DNA of 43,496 nt. Origin: a virus. Position 1 is the first letter of the stretch. Every line of letters starts with the position of its first letter. The notes beneath the pieces were generated by a model. The model saw only the letters and a program-made list of their open reading frames with translations, was not told the origin of the DNA and made no database searches. Below, piece by piece: positions 31,615 to 39,276 of this stretch. The stretch lies in IMG/VR virus record IMGVR_UViG_3300047409_000572, positions 1-43,496 of that record; one strand, written 5' to 3'. The position numbers were made by a program, and so were the translations under genes.

Positions 31615-31803
31615 ATGGGGCCGCTCGCAACCTGGTCCCTGATCGCGGCCGTGGTCGTAGGCCTCTTCCTCATCGTGCTGATGTTCGCCCTGGCGAGGGC
31701 TGCCGCTCGCGGCGACCGGATGTCACAGCGCTGGTTGGAAGAGAAGTGGCTGGCTGACGCGCGGCGTGAGCCGTATGACCAGGATCAGGAGCTCGGCGGG
31801 TGA
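31615..31803 (+). CDS. Small single-pass membrane protein
   Basis: Product of 62 aa, its ATG directly following the previous stop. Residues 6-27 are hydrophobic (LIAAVVVGLFLIVLMFALA), followed by a charged cytoplasmic tail. No family recognised. Confidence 0.6.
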   Translation: MGPLATWSLIAAVVVGLFLIVLMFALARAAARGDRMSQRWLEEKWLADARREPYDQDQELGG

Positions 31804-32201
31804 GGTTCGACAGCCATCTCGATCTGATCGAGCCCGCTGAGCTGGACGCCGTCCCTATCGGCGAGCTGCTCGACGCGATGGATGCGTTCTGGACCGCTAC
31901 GCGTGATGGCGACAACGGTCGGCCGCACACGGTCATCACTGAGGTTGAGCCTGAGCGACAGCGCGAACTTCGCTTCATGCCCTACCCGGAGTTCCTCCAG
32001 ACGATTGAGTGGAGCAATACGCGCTATCAGATGCTCGCCGTGGCGAACTGGAAGTGCGAGGAGTGTGGCTTCGGTGGGATCGGCAAGCGTCTCGACGTTC
32101 ACCACCTCACCTACGAGCGACGCGGGGCGGAGCTCTACTCCGACCTCGTCGTGCTCTGCCAGCGGTGCCACTACGCCTGTCACAGGATGTTCGGACCATG
32201 A
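31800..32201 (+). CDS. HNH-like protein with zinc ribbon
   Basis: Product of 133 aa from GTG 31800 (GTGA overlap). The first 75 residues are helical. The second half has WKCEECGFGG, LDVHHLTYERRGAELYSDL and VVLCQRCHYACH, an HNH-type zinc-bound nuclease fold (C-x2-C, His-His-x2-Tyr, C-x2-C). It might be a nicking enzyme or a DNA-binding protein in replication. Confidence 0.75.
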   Translation: MRFDSHLDLIEPAELDAVPIGELLDAMDAFWTATRDGDNGRPHTVITEVEPERQRELRFMPYPEFLQTIEWSNTRYQMLAVANWKCEECGFGGIGKRLDVHHLTYERRGAELYSDLVVLCQRCHYACHRMFGP

Positions 32202-33013
32202 CCTGGGTCAAGGTCGACGATCAGATGCCGGAGCACCCGAAGGTCGTCGGGCTGTCCGACAAGGCGTTCCGCTCGAACGTCGAGGGATGGTGCTACGCGA
32301 GCCGCTACCTAACCGACGGCGAGCTGCCGAAGGCATGGGTCGGCCGGCGCGCAGCGCGGGATCTGATCGGAGCTGGCCTCTGGCACGAAGGCCACGGATG
32401 CGGATCCGCCGATGAGAACGGCCGCCCCTTCTGCATCTCCGGAAGCGGCGAGGGCTACGTGATCCACGACTTCCTCCGGTACAACCCGAGCCATGACGAA
32501 CGAGCCTCAGAGCGCGAGCGGAAGCGAGCAGCCGGTCGGGCATCCGTTCAAGCGCGTGCTCAACAGGCTGCTGAACAGGACTCCGAACAGGCTGTTGGGC
32601 AGTCTGATGAACGGCCTGGCTTAGGGGGACGGGTTGGGGTAGGTGTTGGCTTGGAGGGGGGGTCCGGGGGGGAACCGCCCGGCTTCGCCGCGTTCTACGC
32701 CGCGTATCCGCGACACGAGAAGCGCCGCAAGGCGGCTCAGGCCTTCGCTGCGGCCCTGAAGCGCGATGACTTCGACGCGATCCTCGCTGGGGCGCAGCGA
32801 TATTGCGACGACCCGAACCGGAAACCGCAGTTCACGAGCCTCCCTGCGTCCTGGCTGAACGGGGATGGATGGCTCGACGAACCGCTGCCGGCGGAGTCGC
32901 AGAACTCGTTGCGCCACCACGATCGAGCCGCCGAGATCATGGGGGAGGTGCAGCGTGAAAGTGGCCGAGGCCAAGGCAACATTGGCGCTCCTGTCCGCAG
33001 TCTTCCCGCGTGA
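32198..33013 (+). CDS. Replication initiation / replisome organiser protein
   Basis: Product of 271 aa from ATG 32198 (ATGA overlap). The N-terminal domain is typical of phage replisome organisers: MTWVKVDDQMPEHPKVVGLS, FRSNVEGWCYASRYLTDGEL, and YVIHDFLRYNPSHDE. A Gln/Ala/Gly-rich linker follows (residues 105-160), then a DnaD-like helical C-terminus (AFYAAYPRHEKRRKAAQAFA). It would bind the origin and recruit the next gene's loader and a host helicase. No phage polymerase gene is seen. Confidence 0.75.
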   Translation: MTWVKVDDQMPEHPKVVGLSDKAFRSNVEGWCYASRYLTDGELPKAWVGRRAARDLIGAGLWHEGHGCGSADENGRPFCISGSGEGYVIHDFLRYNPSHDERASERERKRAAGRASVQARAQQAAEQDSEQAVGQSDERPGLGGRVGVGVGLEGGSGGEPPGFAAFYAAYPRHEKRRKAAQAFAAALKRDDFDAILAGAQRYCDDPNRKPQFTSLPASWLNGDGWLDEPLPAESQNSLRHHDRAAEIMGEVQRESGRGQGNIGAPVRSLPA

Positions 33014-33329
33014 TCCCATGCCGGCCTCGACGGTCGGGATGTGGGCCGCGCGACTGTCGCGCGACGAGGCCGAGTTCGACTTCGGCGACGCTCAGGAAGC
33101 GATCGCGACGCTCGGAGATTCACGTCCTCGGATGCCCTCGCTCCGCGAGCTCGAGGAGGCGATCATCGACGAGCGACGGGTCCGCCTGCGCAACCGGCCG
33201 AAGCTCTTCGGCGACGAGCCCGCAGGCCCGTACCTGACTTGGTCGGAGTTCCTCGAGACCCATCCTGAGATCGCTCAGCGCGTGCGCGATAACGGATGGC
33301 TCCGCAACCTCGAGCAGGAGCCCGCATGA
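32955..33329 (+). CDS. Candidate helicase loader/inhibitor (G39P-like)
   Basis: Product of 124 aa from GTG 32955, with GGGGGAGG at 32941-32948; it overlaps the previous gene by 59 nt. The helical N-terminus (KATLALLSAVFPRDPMPAST) and the block FGDAQEAIATLGDSRPRMPS are like the small loader proteins that sit beside organisers in phages such as SPP1. The identity is moderate only. Confidence 0.55.
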   Translation: MKVAEAKATLALLSAVFPRDPMPASTVGMWAARLSRDEAEFDFGDAQEAIATLGDSRPRMPSLRELEEAIIDERRVRLRNRPKLFGDEPAGPYLTWSEFLETHPEIAQRVRDNGWLRNLEQEPA

Positions 33330-33934
33330 ACGTCCCCGTCGCCGCGCTGAAGCCTCGCGCGAAGAACCCGCGACTGTCGCTCGGCGACCTCGATGGTCTC
33401 GTCGAGTCGATCCTGAAACACGGCATCCTCGAGCCCCTGGTCGTCGTCCCCGACGGCGCGAAATACATCGTCGTCGCGGGCCACCGCCGCGCAGCGGCCG
33501 CGAAGCGAGCTGGGCTGACCGAGGTTCCCGTCGTGCTCCAGGAGCTGGACGAGCTCGGGATGGAGGAGGTCGCGATCGCGGAGAACGTCCACCGTCGCGA
33601 TCTGACGCCCATCGAGCTTGGTGTTGTCCTCGCGAGCTTGATGAAGACGCGCCATCTGAACCAGCGCCAGGTCGGGGAGCTGCTCAACCTCCACCAGGTG
33701 ACGGTCTCGAAGAAGCTCGCACTCTTGCGACTCCCGAAGGAGATCATCGACCAGGTCCATGAGGGCACGCTGACCGAAGGCGAAGCGCTGGGCTTCGAGC
33801 ACGAGAGGCGAGGCGCTCCGACGCGACACAACGTCTCGAAGCCTGGTCCGAAGATCAAGCGCTGCCGCTTCGCGGACCACGACGGTCACCGCTGCGAGAT
33901 CGCGCTGTCACGAGAGTCGGAGTCTGTCGCATGA
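33326..33934 (+). CDS. ParB-like DNA-binding protein
   Basis: Product of 202 aa from ATG 33326 (ATGA overlap). The ParB-N-terminal motif is present: NPRLSLGDLDGLVESILKHG, then YIVVAGHRRAAAAKRAGLTE. A helix-turn-helix follows: LNQRQVGELLNLHQVTVSKK. There is no ParA gene in the window, so a plasmid-type partition system is not complete. It may regulate transcription or act as a nuclease-like CTP switch. Confidence 0.85.
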   Translation: MNVPVAALKPRAKNPRLSLGDLDGLVESILKHGILEPLVVVPDGAKYIVVAGHRRAAAAKRAGLTEVPVVLQELDELGMEEVAIAENVHRRDLTPIELGVVLASLMKTRHLNQRQVGELLNLHQVTVSKKLALLRLPKEIIDQVHEGTLTEGEALGFEHERRGAPTRHNVSKPGPKIKRCRFADHDGHRCEIALSRESESVA

Positions 33935-34281
33935 ACGAGCCCACGATGAAGCCCGAGTTCCGCGCAGGGCGCCTCACGCCTTCGGCGTACATCGTCGCGC
34001 TGGAAGACGAGATAGATCGGCTCAACGAGGCGTATGAGCTCGCGGCAGCGCAGGCCACGGAGAACGCGATCGCCGCGGTGCGCGCGATGGTGCAGCTCGA
34101 GAAGGAGCGCGAGGTCGCGCAGCTCATCCAGTCCGAGCTCCAGCGGATCATCAAGGAGGAGGCACGTCGTCTGAGGGAGATGCGTGGAGATCACCCCGCG
34201 GGACGCGGGATCACCGAGGTCCGAGACTCACGGCACGAGCGCCTGGGTCGGACCCTGAAGGTCGTCAAGGAGGCTGACTGA
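33931..34281 (+). CDS. Small coiled-coil early protein
   Basis: Product of 116 aa from ATG 33931 (ATGA overlap). Residues 18-85 are a long charged helix (VALEDEIDRLNEAYELAAAQ), a likely coiled coil. No enzyme motif. Confidence 0.62.
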   Translation: MNEPTMKPEFRAGRLTPSAYIVALEDEIDRLNEAYELAAAQATENAIAAVRAMVQLEKEREVAQLIQSELQRIIKEEARRLREMRGDHPAGRGITEVRDSRHERLGRTLKVVKEAD

Positions 34282-34581
34282 ATGGCATCGAGACGTTACA
34301 TGGGACGTGCGATCACCGCCGAGACGGTCGCGTTCGGCGTGGGTGGACAGCTCCATCGCGACGATGACTTTCCGGACCTTCCCGCGAAGGCTCGCGTCCA
34401 TCTCGACCTCTACGCCGACTTCGCGTCGGTCAAGCACAAGTTCCTCGAGAAGGGCGGAGTCGAGGAGATCCTGATCCTGACGATCGACACGTCGACCGTG
34501 AAGGTGCTTGACGTCGAGGAGGTACCGGAGCAGCAGGAGCTGCCTGCCGCCGAAGGCGAGAAGGTCGTCCCGATCAAGTGA
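34282..34581 (+). CDS. Small hypothetical early protein
   Basis: Product of 99 aa, its ATG directly after the previous stop. The first half is strand-rich (VHLDLYADFASVKHKFLE) and the end is acidic. Not recognised. Coupled by GTGA to the resolvase gene. Confidence 0.6.
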   Translation: MASRRYMGRAITAETVAFGVGGQLHRDDDFPDLPAKARVHLDLYADFASVKHKFLEKGGVEEILILTIDTSTVKVLDVEEVPEQQELPAAEGEKVVPIK

Positions 34582-35012
34582 GCGACGTCGCCGACCTCCG
34601 TCGCGAGATCACGTTCGTCGTGTTCGGCATCCCGACGCCGAAAGGCTCGAAGCGCGCGTTCGTCGTCAAGGGTCGTCCCATCGTCACGGAGTCCGCCGGC
34701 GAGAAGCTGAAGGACTGGTCGCGTCGCGTCTCGGAGGTCGTGCAGTCCGTGGCGGGCTCACAGCCGATGCTCGATGGTGCCATCAAGGCGGACGTCGCCT
34801 TCACGCTTCCGCGACCGAAGTCCGGTCGGAAGGCCGACGTCTGGCACGCGAAGCGTCCTGATCTGGACAAGCTGCAGAGGGCATTGTTCGACGAGTGCTC
34901 GGGAGCGTTGTTCGCCGACGATGCTCAGATCGCGGAGATCCACGCGATGAAGATCTACGCCGACGGCGAGATGCGCACGGGCGTCGAGGTTCGGCTGGAG
35001 CAACTGACGTGA
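34578..35012 (+). CDS. rusA: RusA-type Holliday-junction resolvase
   Basis: Product of 144 aa from GTG 34578 (GTGA overlap). It follows the RusA pattern: ITFVVFGIPTPKGSKRAFV, then the acidic active site KRPDLDKLQRALFDECSG with Asp95 and Asp97 and ALFADDAQI with Asp114/115. The Lys found after the Asp pair in E. coli RusA is an Arg here (Arg101). It resolves recombination and replication branches before packaging. Confidence 0.88.
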   Translation: MSDVADLRREITFVVFGIPTPKGSKRAFVVKGRPIVTESAGEKLKDWSRRVSEVVQSVAGSQPMLDGAIKADVAFTLPRPKSGRKADVWHAKRPDLDKLQRALFDECSGALFADDAQIAEIHAMKIYADGEMRTGVEVRLEQLT

Positions 35013-35329
35013 TCTTGTTCAAGCCGGAGCACGTCGAGCCCATCCTGTCTGGTCGGAAGACTCAGACGCGCCGGCTCGGGAAGAAGCGCTGGAACGTTGG
35101 GGCCCTGCATCAGGCCCGCACGCGAATGATGGACCCGACGTCGCTGTTCGCGCGGCTTCGCATCCTCGCCGTTCGCCGACAGCGCCTCCAGGAGATGAGC
35201 TTCGCTGATGTCCACGCCGAGGGCTACAACACGCACGCCGAATATATCGCTGAGTGGATGCGGATCAATCGTGTCTTCCCACCGGGGCTCGTCGTGTGGG
35301 TCGTGGAGTTCGAGGTGGAGACCGCATGA
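35009..35329 (+). CDS. ASCH-domain protein
   Basis: Product of 106 aa from GTG 35009 (GTGA overlap). It begins ILFKPEHVEPILSGRKTQTR, the signature of the ASCH domain, and ends with FPPGLVVWVVEFEVE. ASCH proteins bind RNA or modified nucleosides; the role in phages is unknown. Confidence 0.82.
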   Translation: MILFKPEHVEPILSGRKTQTRRLGKKRWNVGALHQARTRMMDPTSLFARLRILAVRRQRLQEMSFADVHAEGYNTHAEYIAEWMRINRVFPPGLVVWVVEFEVETA

Positions 35330-35700
35330 GCAGGCTGCACGGCACGCGCGAAGGCTGCGGCGATCCTCGCTGCGATGGCTGTCGACTCGTTCGCGGCCTC
35401 TACGACGCAGAGGACGCTCGTAGCGAGTCCCCGAACCGAGTGCGACGCCGCCGGCTCATGGTCGAGCGCAGAGCGCGACAGCGCGCGCGCTTCGTCGACG
35501 CCGAACCATGTAGAGCGATCCTGATGGAAGCGTCGCGTGTCGCTGGCCGGAGGCCCGAGGTCGTCGGGGCGGCCGTAGGCCTCAGCGAGAGGATCGTTCG
35601 CTCCATGGTGCGTCGTGACTTCCCGCACGTCACGTCGGAGACCGCCGACGCTGTGCGTCGACTGTTGCCGTTGCTGTCGTCGGAGAGGGAGACAGCATGA
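35326..35700 (+). CDS. Small zinc-finger/HTH early protein
   Basis: Product of 124 aa from ATG 35326 (ATGA overlap). The N-terminus has HGTREGCGDPRCDGCR, a CxxxxCxxC knuckle seen in actinophage DNA-binding proteins. Residues 70-110 look like a helix-turn-helix (VVGAAVGLSERIVRSMVRR). It may be a late regulator. Confidence 0.6.
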   Translation: MSRLHGTREGCGDPRCDGCRLVRGLYDAEDARSESPNRVRRRRLMVERRARQRARFVDAEPCRAILMEASRVAGRRPEVVGAAVGLSERIVRSMVRRDFPHVTSETADAVRRLLPLLSSERETA

Positions 35701-35849
35701 GCAACCGATGTGAGGCGACGATCACCGTCGTGGACGAGACCCATCGTTGCGTGCTGTCCGACCAGCACGACGTCGATGGCGGGAAACCACACGAATCGGA
35801 TGAACTCTCCTCTTCCGACGGCCATCCCTACTGGATCGAGTGGGTATGA
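35697..35849 (+). CDS. 50-residue hypothetical protein
   Basis: ATG 35697 overlaps the previous stop (ATGA) and its own stop overlaps the next ATG (ATGA). The sequence has two Cys and three His (NRCEATITVV, THRCVLSDQHDVDGG, GHPYWIEW), so a small metal site is possible. Such small His/Cys proteins are frequent in actinophages; function unknown. Confidence 0.6.
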   Translation: MSNRCEATITVVDETHRCVLSDQHDVDGGKPHESDELSSSDGHPYWIEWV

Positions 35850-36346
35850 CACAAGCTCCCGATCCCCGCGTCTTCGACGCCGCCGTCCGCGACGTCGCCG
35901 AGATGCTTCGCCACAACCCCGTCGAGATCGACCCGCAGACGCGCAAGGCGATCAAGACCTACTGCGGCATCAAGCACCCGAGGACCGGCCAGCCCGTGAG
36001 GCTCTGCCTCGCCTGCGAGTACCGATACGCGTTCAACGCGGCCCACGATCGCACCGTCACCGAGGACGCGAAGGTTGCGACGTCGGCATCGTCGGTCGTC
36101 GAGTCGGTAGCATCATCGAAGGCGAAGCTCAGGGGGTCCTGCGTGTTCGCGTTGGAGAAGCTCACCGGCGTGATGGAAGGCCGCAAGGCCCTGCGCAGAG
36201 CGATGTCCTCGACCTTCGCGCATCATGGTGTCGAGGCAGCGACGACCTCGAAGGATCAGCGGTTGATCTCCGACGAGGAAGAAGATCACTCGTGGGCGAA
36301 GAAGCGTGACCGCGAAGCGGCTGGCGCGGGGTTCGGTGAGTCGTGA
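35846..36346 (+). CDS. Hypothetical early protein
   Basis: Product of 166 aa from ATG 35846 (ATGA overlap). The N-terminus is helical with a CLACEYRYAF segment, and a long Ser/Ala/Lys helix follows. No known family. It is the second-last gene of the early operon. Confidence 0.6.
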   Translation: MTQAPDPRVFDAAVRDVAEMLRHNPVEIDPQTRKAIKTYCGIKHPRTGQPVRLCLACEYRYAFNAAHDRTVTEDAKVATSASSVVESVASSKAKLRGSCVFALEKLTGVMEGRKALRRAMSSTFAHHGVEAATTSKDQRLISDEEEDHSWAKKRDREAAGAGFGES

Positions 36347-36528
36347 CCTGCACGACCTGCGGTGCCGCTACGCGGCTCATCAAAGGCGAGTGCAGGACGT
36401 GCTACGCCTACCGCCGGCGGAACCACCGTCAACGCCCCGAGGAGCTGATCCTGCGACTCGCGCGCGAGCGGTTCGAGTGGTCGGAGTACGTCGGCTGGGT
36501 CAAGCGTTCGCTCGGTCGAACGGCCTGA
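36343..36528 (+). CDS. Small zinc-finger protein
   Basis: Product of 61 aa from GTG 36343 (GTGA overlap), last gene of the early operon. It has CTTCGAATRLIKGECRTCYA, a C4 zinc finger, then a basic helix. It might be a late-gene activator; inference from place only. Confidence 0.65.
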   Translation: MTCTTCGAATRLIKGECRTCYAYRRRNHRQRPEELILRLARERFEWSEYVGWVKRSLGRTA

Positions 36529-36534
36529 GGATGC

Positions 36535-36563
36535 TTGTGCTCTGACCAGCCGTTGTCTACATT
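36535..36563 (+). promoter_or_regulatory. Possible late promoter between early and packaging genes
   Basis: TTGTGC (36535-36540) and TACATT (36558-36563) are 17 bp apart in the one larger gap (36529-36655) upstream of the packaging genes. The match to consensus is weak. The same gap is the best place in the window for a cos site, though no cohesive-end sequence can be identified. Confidence 0.3.
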
Positions 36564-36655
36564 GCGTAAGACTGTCACCGGTGCGCCCCGAAGAGGCGGG
36601 TGTCCATCCCCCGCGCGGAGCGCCTAGCCCTTACGAACGGAGGTCCACCCCCACC

Positions 36656-36790
36656 ATGTCTGACCCTGTGGTCGAACCTACCCCTGACACACCCGAGGAC
36701 CCCGACGCCCCGGCGCAGCCGGCACCCCAGGAGCCCGAGACCCCGGCACCGGCGGAGCCCGCGACCGGAAGCGCAGCCGAACCCGAGTAG
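36656..36790 (+). CDS. Pro/Glu-rich acidic small protein
   Basis: Product of 44 aa with CGGAGG at 36638-36643, about 12 nt from the ATG, a wide spacing. It consists almost only of Pro, Glu, Asp, Ala and Thr (for example APQEPETPAPAEPATG), so it is likely disordered. Function unknown. Confidence 0.5.
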   Translation: MSDPVVEPTPDTPEDPDAPAQPAPQEPETPAPAEPATGSAAEPE

Positions 36791-36793
36791 CCC

Positions 36794-36964
36794 GTGCGCA
36801 GCACCGCGATCCTCACGGACGTGCAGACGGTCCCCCTCGAAGAGCTCGTCGACTCCTGGGCCGCGCAGGCCCGCAGGACTGATAGCCGTCTGAGGATGCG
36901 CGAGCTCGAGGCGCGGCTGCGCCGAGACCCGAGGTACCGAGACCACCGTCGTCGAGCAGCCTGA
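36794..36964 (+). CDS. Small basic helical protein
   Basis: Product of 56 aa from GTG 36794, 3 bases after the previous stop. The C-terminal half is Arg-rich (RLRMRELEARLRRDPRYRD). It overlaps the HNH gene by TGATG. Unknown. Confidence 0.52.
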   Translation: MRSTAILTDVQTVPLEELVDSWAAQARRTDSRLRMRELEARLRRDPRYRDHRRRAA

Positions 36965-37305
36965 TGCCCCGCGCCCCGCGCGGCCCCTGCACCTTCCCCG
37001 GCTGCCCGAACAGGGCCATGAGGCACGGCCGCTGTCTCGATCATCTACGGTTGCTCGACGAGCATCCCTTCGCCGACTTCTACCGGACGGAGCGCTGGCG
37101 CCGAACCTCGAAGGACTACCGCCGGCGCCACCCGATCTGCGAGCACCCGGGCTGCACGAAGGCCTCGGCCGAGACAGATCACATCGTGAGCCTGACCGAC
37201 GGCGGAGCCCCCTTCGACGAAGGCAACCTCCAGGCGCTGTGCCACCGGCACCACGACGAGAAGACCTGGGCGGACCGCCGTCGGCGGCAGGGGAGGGTGG
37301 GCTGA
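36964..37305 (+). CDS. HNH endonuclease beside the terminase (HK97 gp74-like)
   Basis: Product of 113 aa from ATG 36964 (TGATG overlap). The HNH fold is complete: FPGCPNRAMRHGRCLDH as a first Cys/His knuckle, FYRTERWRRTSKDYRRRHP, then CEHPGCTKASAETDHIVSLT and NLQALCHRHHDEKTW. Nucleases in this position assist terminase during DNA cutting in HK97-type phages. This one is probably part of the packaging machine, unlike the other HNH genes here. Confidence 0.88.
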   Translation: MPRAPRGPCTFPGCPNRAMRHGRCLDHLRLLDEHPFADFYRTERWRRTSKDYRRRHPICEHPGCTKASAETDHIVSLTDGGAPFDEGNLQALCHRHHDEKTWADRRRRQGRVG

Positions 37306-37451
37306 TGCGGTGTGCCTACTGCGGTGGGGACGCGACGGATCGGCCCCACCCGTTGTACGCGCAGTGCTGGGCCTGCTGGCTGAAGGCCTACGGCCGGGGG
37401 ACCCGAACCAGGGGCTGGCGGGTTGCCGCCTGGCTACGGGGGGCGGGGTGA
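37305..37451 (+). CDS. Small zinc-binding protein
   Basis: Product of 48 aa from ATG 37305 (TGATG overlap). CAYCGGDATDRP and CWACWLK give two CxxC pairs for one zinc. Unknown; lies between HNH and methyltransferase genes. Confidence 0.55.
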   Translation: MRCAYCGGDATDRPHPLYAQCWACWLKAYGRGTRTRGWRVAAWLRGAG

Positions 37452-37539
37452 AACTCTAGCGACCTGCGGCGCTCCCGAGATACCGGCCGGACCGTTCACA
37501 CGGAGGCGAGTCCTCCGAGAAAGTGCCCAGGAGGCCCAG

Positions 37540-38697
37540 GTGCCCGCGAAGACCGTGAAACGGCCGCAAGCGGCCACACAGCCCCCAGAACAGGCTCCAC
37601 CGGAGGCCTTCCGGGACCGGATCCGCGAGCTCCGGCGGGTCCCGGCCTCTGAGCTCAGGGCGAACCCCGGCAACTGGCGCCGGCACCCCGAGGGGCAGCT
37701 CCGGGCCTTGCGGGGGATGCTCGAGCAGATCGGTTTCGCCGGCGCGGCGCTCGCCTACGAAGGGCCGGAGGGCCTGACGCTGATCGACGGGCACGCCCGC
37801 CAAGAGCTCGCGGCCGACGAGGAGATCCCGGTGCTCGTGCTCGACCTGGACGAGGCCGAGGCGAAGCTGCTGCTCGCGACGTTCGACCCGCTGGGCGCGA
37901 TGGCCGGCACGGACTCCGAGGCCCTGGCCGCGCTGCTCGCCGAGGTCTCGGTGGACCAGGCCGACCTCGAGGCCCATCTGGTCACGTTCCTCGCCGGCGG
38001 CCGGAAGGCCGGGAAGACCGGCGTCGACGATCTCCCCGAGGTCGCCGCTACGCGGTCGGCGTCCGGGGCGCTCTGGGCCCTGGGCGAGCATCGGGTGCTC
38101 TGCGCCGATGCCACGGATCCCACCGCCTGGGAGCGCCTCATGGCCGGGGCCACGGGAGACATCCTGTGGACCGACCCTCCTTACGGGGTCGGCTATCAGT
38201 CGAAGCTGTCCATCGACGAGGCTGTTGCACGGAACCGGCGGCAGGACGGCCTGGACATCGCGAACGATCAGCTCGAGGGCCCAGCCTTCCGGGCGTTCCT
38301 GGCCGATGCCCTCGGGCACGCCCTGTCCTGGATGCGGCCTGGCGCCGCGGTCTACGTCTCGGTCCCGACCGGTCCTCCGATGGAGGACTTCATGGCCGTC
38401 CTGAACGGGGCCGATGTGTTCCGGCAGACCCTGATCTGGGTCAAGGACGTGTTCGTGATGGGCCGGCACGACTACCACTACCGCCACGAGGGCATCCTGT
38501 ACGGCTGGAAACCGGGCGCTGCCCACGCGTTCACCGGTGGGCGGTCGCAAGACACGGTGTGGGATGTGCCTCGGCCGAAGCGGTCGAAGGAGCACCCGAC
38601 GATGAAGCCGGTCGAGCTGATCGCCCCGGCGCTCGAGAACAGCTCCCTTCCGGGCGCCCTGGTCCTCGATCCATTCCTCGGCTCGGCTCCACCCTGA
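37540..38697 (+). CDS. ParB-DNA methyltransferase fusion, frameshifted near its 3' end
   Basis: GTG 37540 has AGGAGG at 37529-37534. The frame runs 385 codons to a TGA at 38695-38697. Residues 30-130 are a ParB-like N-terminal domain (LIDGHARQELAADE). The catalytic part has DPPY at 212-215 and the SAM motif VLDPFLGS at 375-382. The family sequence should continue GSGSTLIAAEHTG, and exactly this is found in the frame that starts one base earlier (next entry). One G missing near 38685 (GGCTCGG-CTCC) restores the reading frame. It methylates adenine-N6 or cytosine-N4 in DNA, probably protecting the phage genome. The next gene overlaps the true stop at 38817-38819, which shows the complete protein was the ancestral state. 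Confidence 0.85.
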   Translation: MPAKTVKRPQAATQPPEQAPPEAFRDRIRELRRVPASELRANPGNWRRHPEGQLRALRGMLEQIGFAGAALAYEGPEGLTLIDGHARQELAADEEIPVLVLDLDEAEAKLLLATFDPLGAMAGTDSEALAALLAEVSVDQADLEAHLVTFLAGGRKAGKTGVDDLPEVAATRSASGALWALGEHRVLCADATDPTAWERLMAGATGDILWTDPPYGVGYQSKLSIDEAVARNRRQDGLDIANDQLEGPAFRAFLADALGHALSWMRPGAAVYVSVPTGPPMEDFMAVLNGADVFRQTLIWVKDVFVMGRHDYHYRHEGILYGWKPGAAHAFTGGRSQDTVWDVPRPKRSKEHPTMKPVELIAPALENSSLPGALVLDPFLGSAPP

Positions 38698-38819
38698 TCG
38701 CGGCCGAGCACACGGGGCGGCACTGCTACGGGATGGACGTGGACCCCCGATACGTCGACGTGGCGCTCGCGCGCTGGGAAGCGTTCACGGGCCAGGAGGC
38801 GGTGAGGGTCGATGAGTAG
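38691..38819 (+). pseudogene. Detached C-terminal part of the DNA methyltransferase (frame -1)
   Basis: This frame encodes TLIAAEHTGRHCYGMDVDPR and ends VDE at TAG 38817-38819, the typical C-terminus of such enzymes. It has no ribosome site of its own, and its stop overlaps the terminase small-subunit ATG (38812). It is part of the preceding gene, cut off by the missing base. No slippery heptamer is seen at the joint, so either the phage really carries a mutation or the assembly has an error. Confidence 0.78.
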
Positions 38820-39276
38820 ACGAGGCGGCCCCGCGCCGGCACCCACGAAACTCAAGGTCATCAAGGGCGAGAAGCCCTCCCGGATCAACCAGCGCGAGCC
38901 GAAGCCCGAAGCTCCGCCCTCCGCGCCTTCGGCGCTCGAATGGCTGTCGCCCGCCGCCAAGGCGGTCTGGGACTCCCTCGTGCCGCAGCTCCATGCGAAG
39001 GGTCTGTTCACCGACTGGGATCAGGAGACCTTCGCGGTCTTCTGCGAGGCGGTCGTGCACCACCGGCTGGCTTGCGAGGCGACCGATGGCTCGGCGATCC
39101 TCGTCCGAGGAGCCCACGGGAACTTCGTGAAGAACCCGGCCCTGCAGATCGTGCGGGACTGCGCGCAGACGATCCGCGCGTTCGCTCAGGAATTCGGGCT
39201 GACGCCCTCGGCCCGGTCGGGCATCGAGCTCCCGGAGGGCGCGGATTACGACGAGGCTCGTCGCCTCTTGTCGTAG
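38812..39276 (+). CDS. terS: Terminase small subunit (P27 family)
   Basis: Product of 154 aa; ATG 38812 overlaps the methyltransferase C-terminal stop. The P27-type pattern is present: a basic start APTKLKVIKGEKPSRINQRE, a helical middle WLSPAAKAVWDSLVPQLHAK and FVKNPALQIVRDCAQTIRAF. It binds the packaging site and starts the terminase complex. It abuts the large subunit. Confidence 0.88.
   Translation: MSRRGGPAPAPTKLKVIKGEKPSRINQREPKPEAPPSAPSALEWLSPAAKAVWDSLVPQLHAKGLFTDWDQETFAVFCEAVVHHRLACEATDGSAILVRGAHGNFVKNPALQIVRDCAQTIRAFAQEFGLTPSARSGIELPEGADYDEARRLLS

Noticed and set aside
38680-38697. Programmed frameshift in the methyltransferase gene
   Set aside because: There is no slippery heptamer and the break lies inside the SAM motif; a missing base explains it better.
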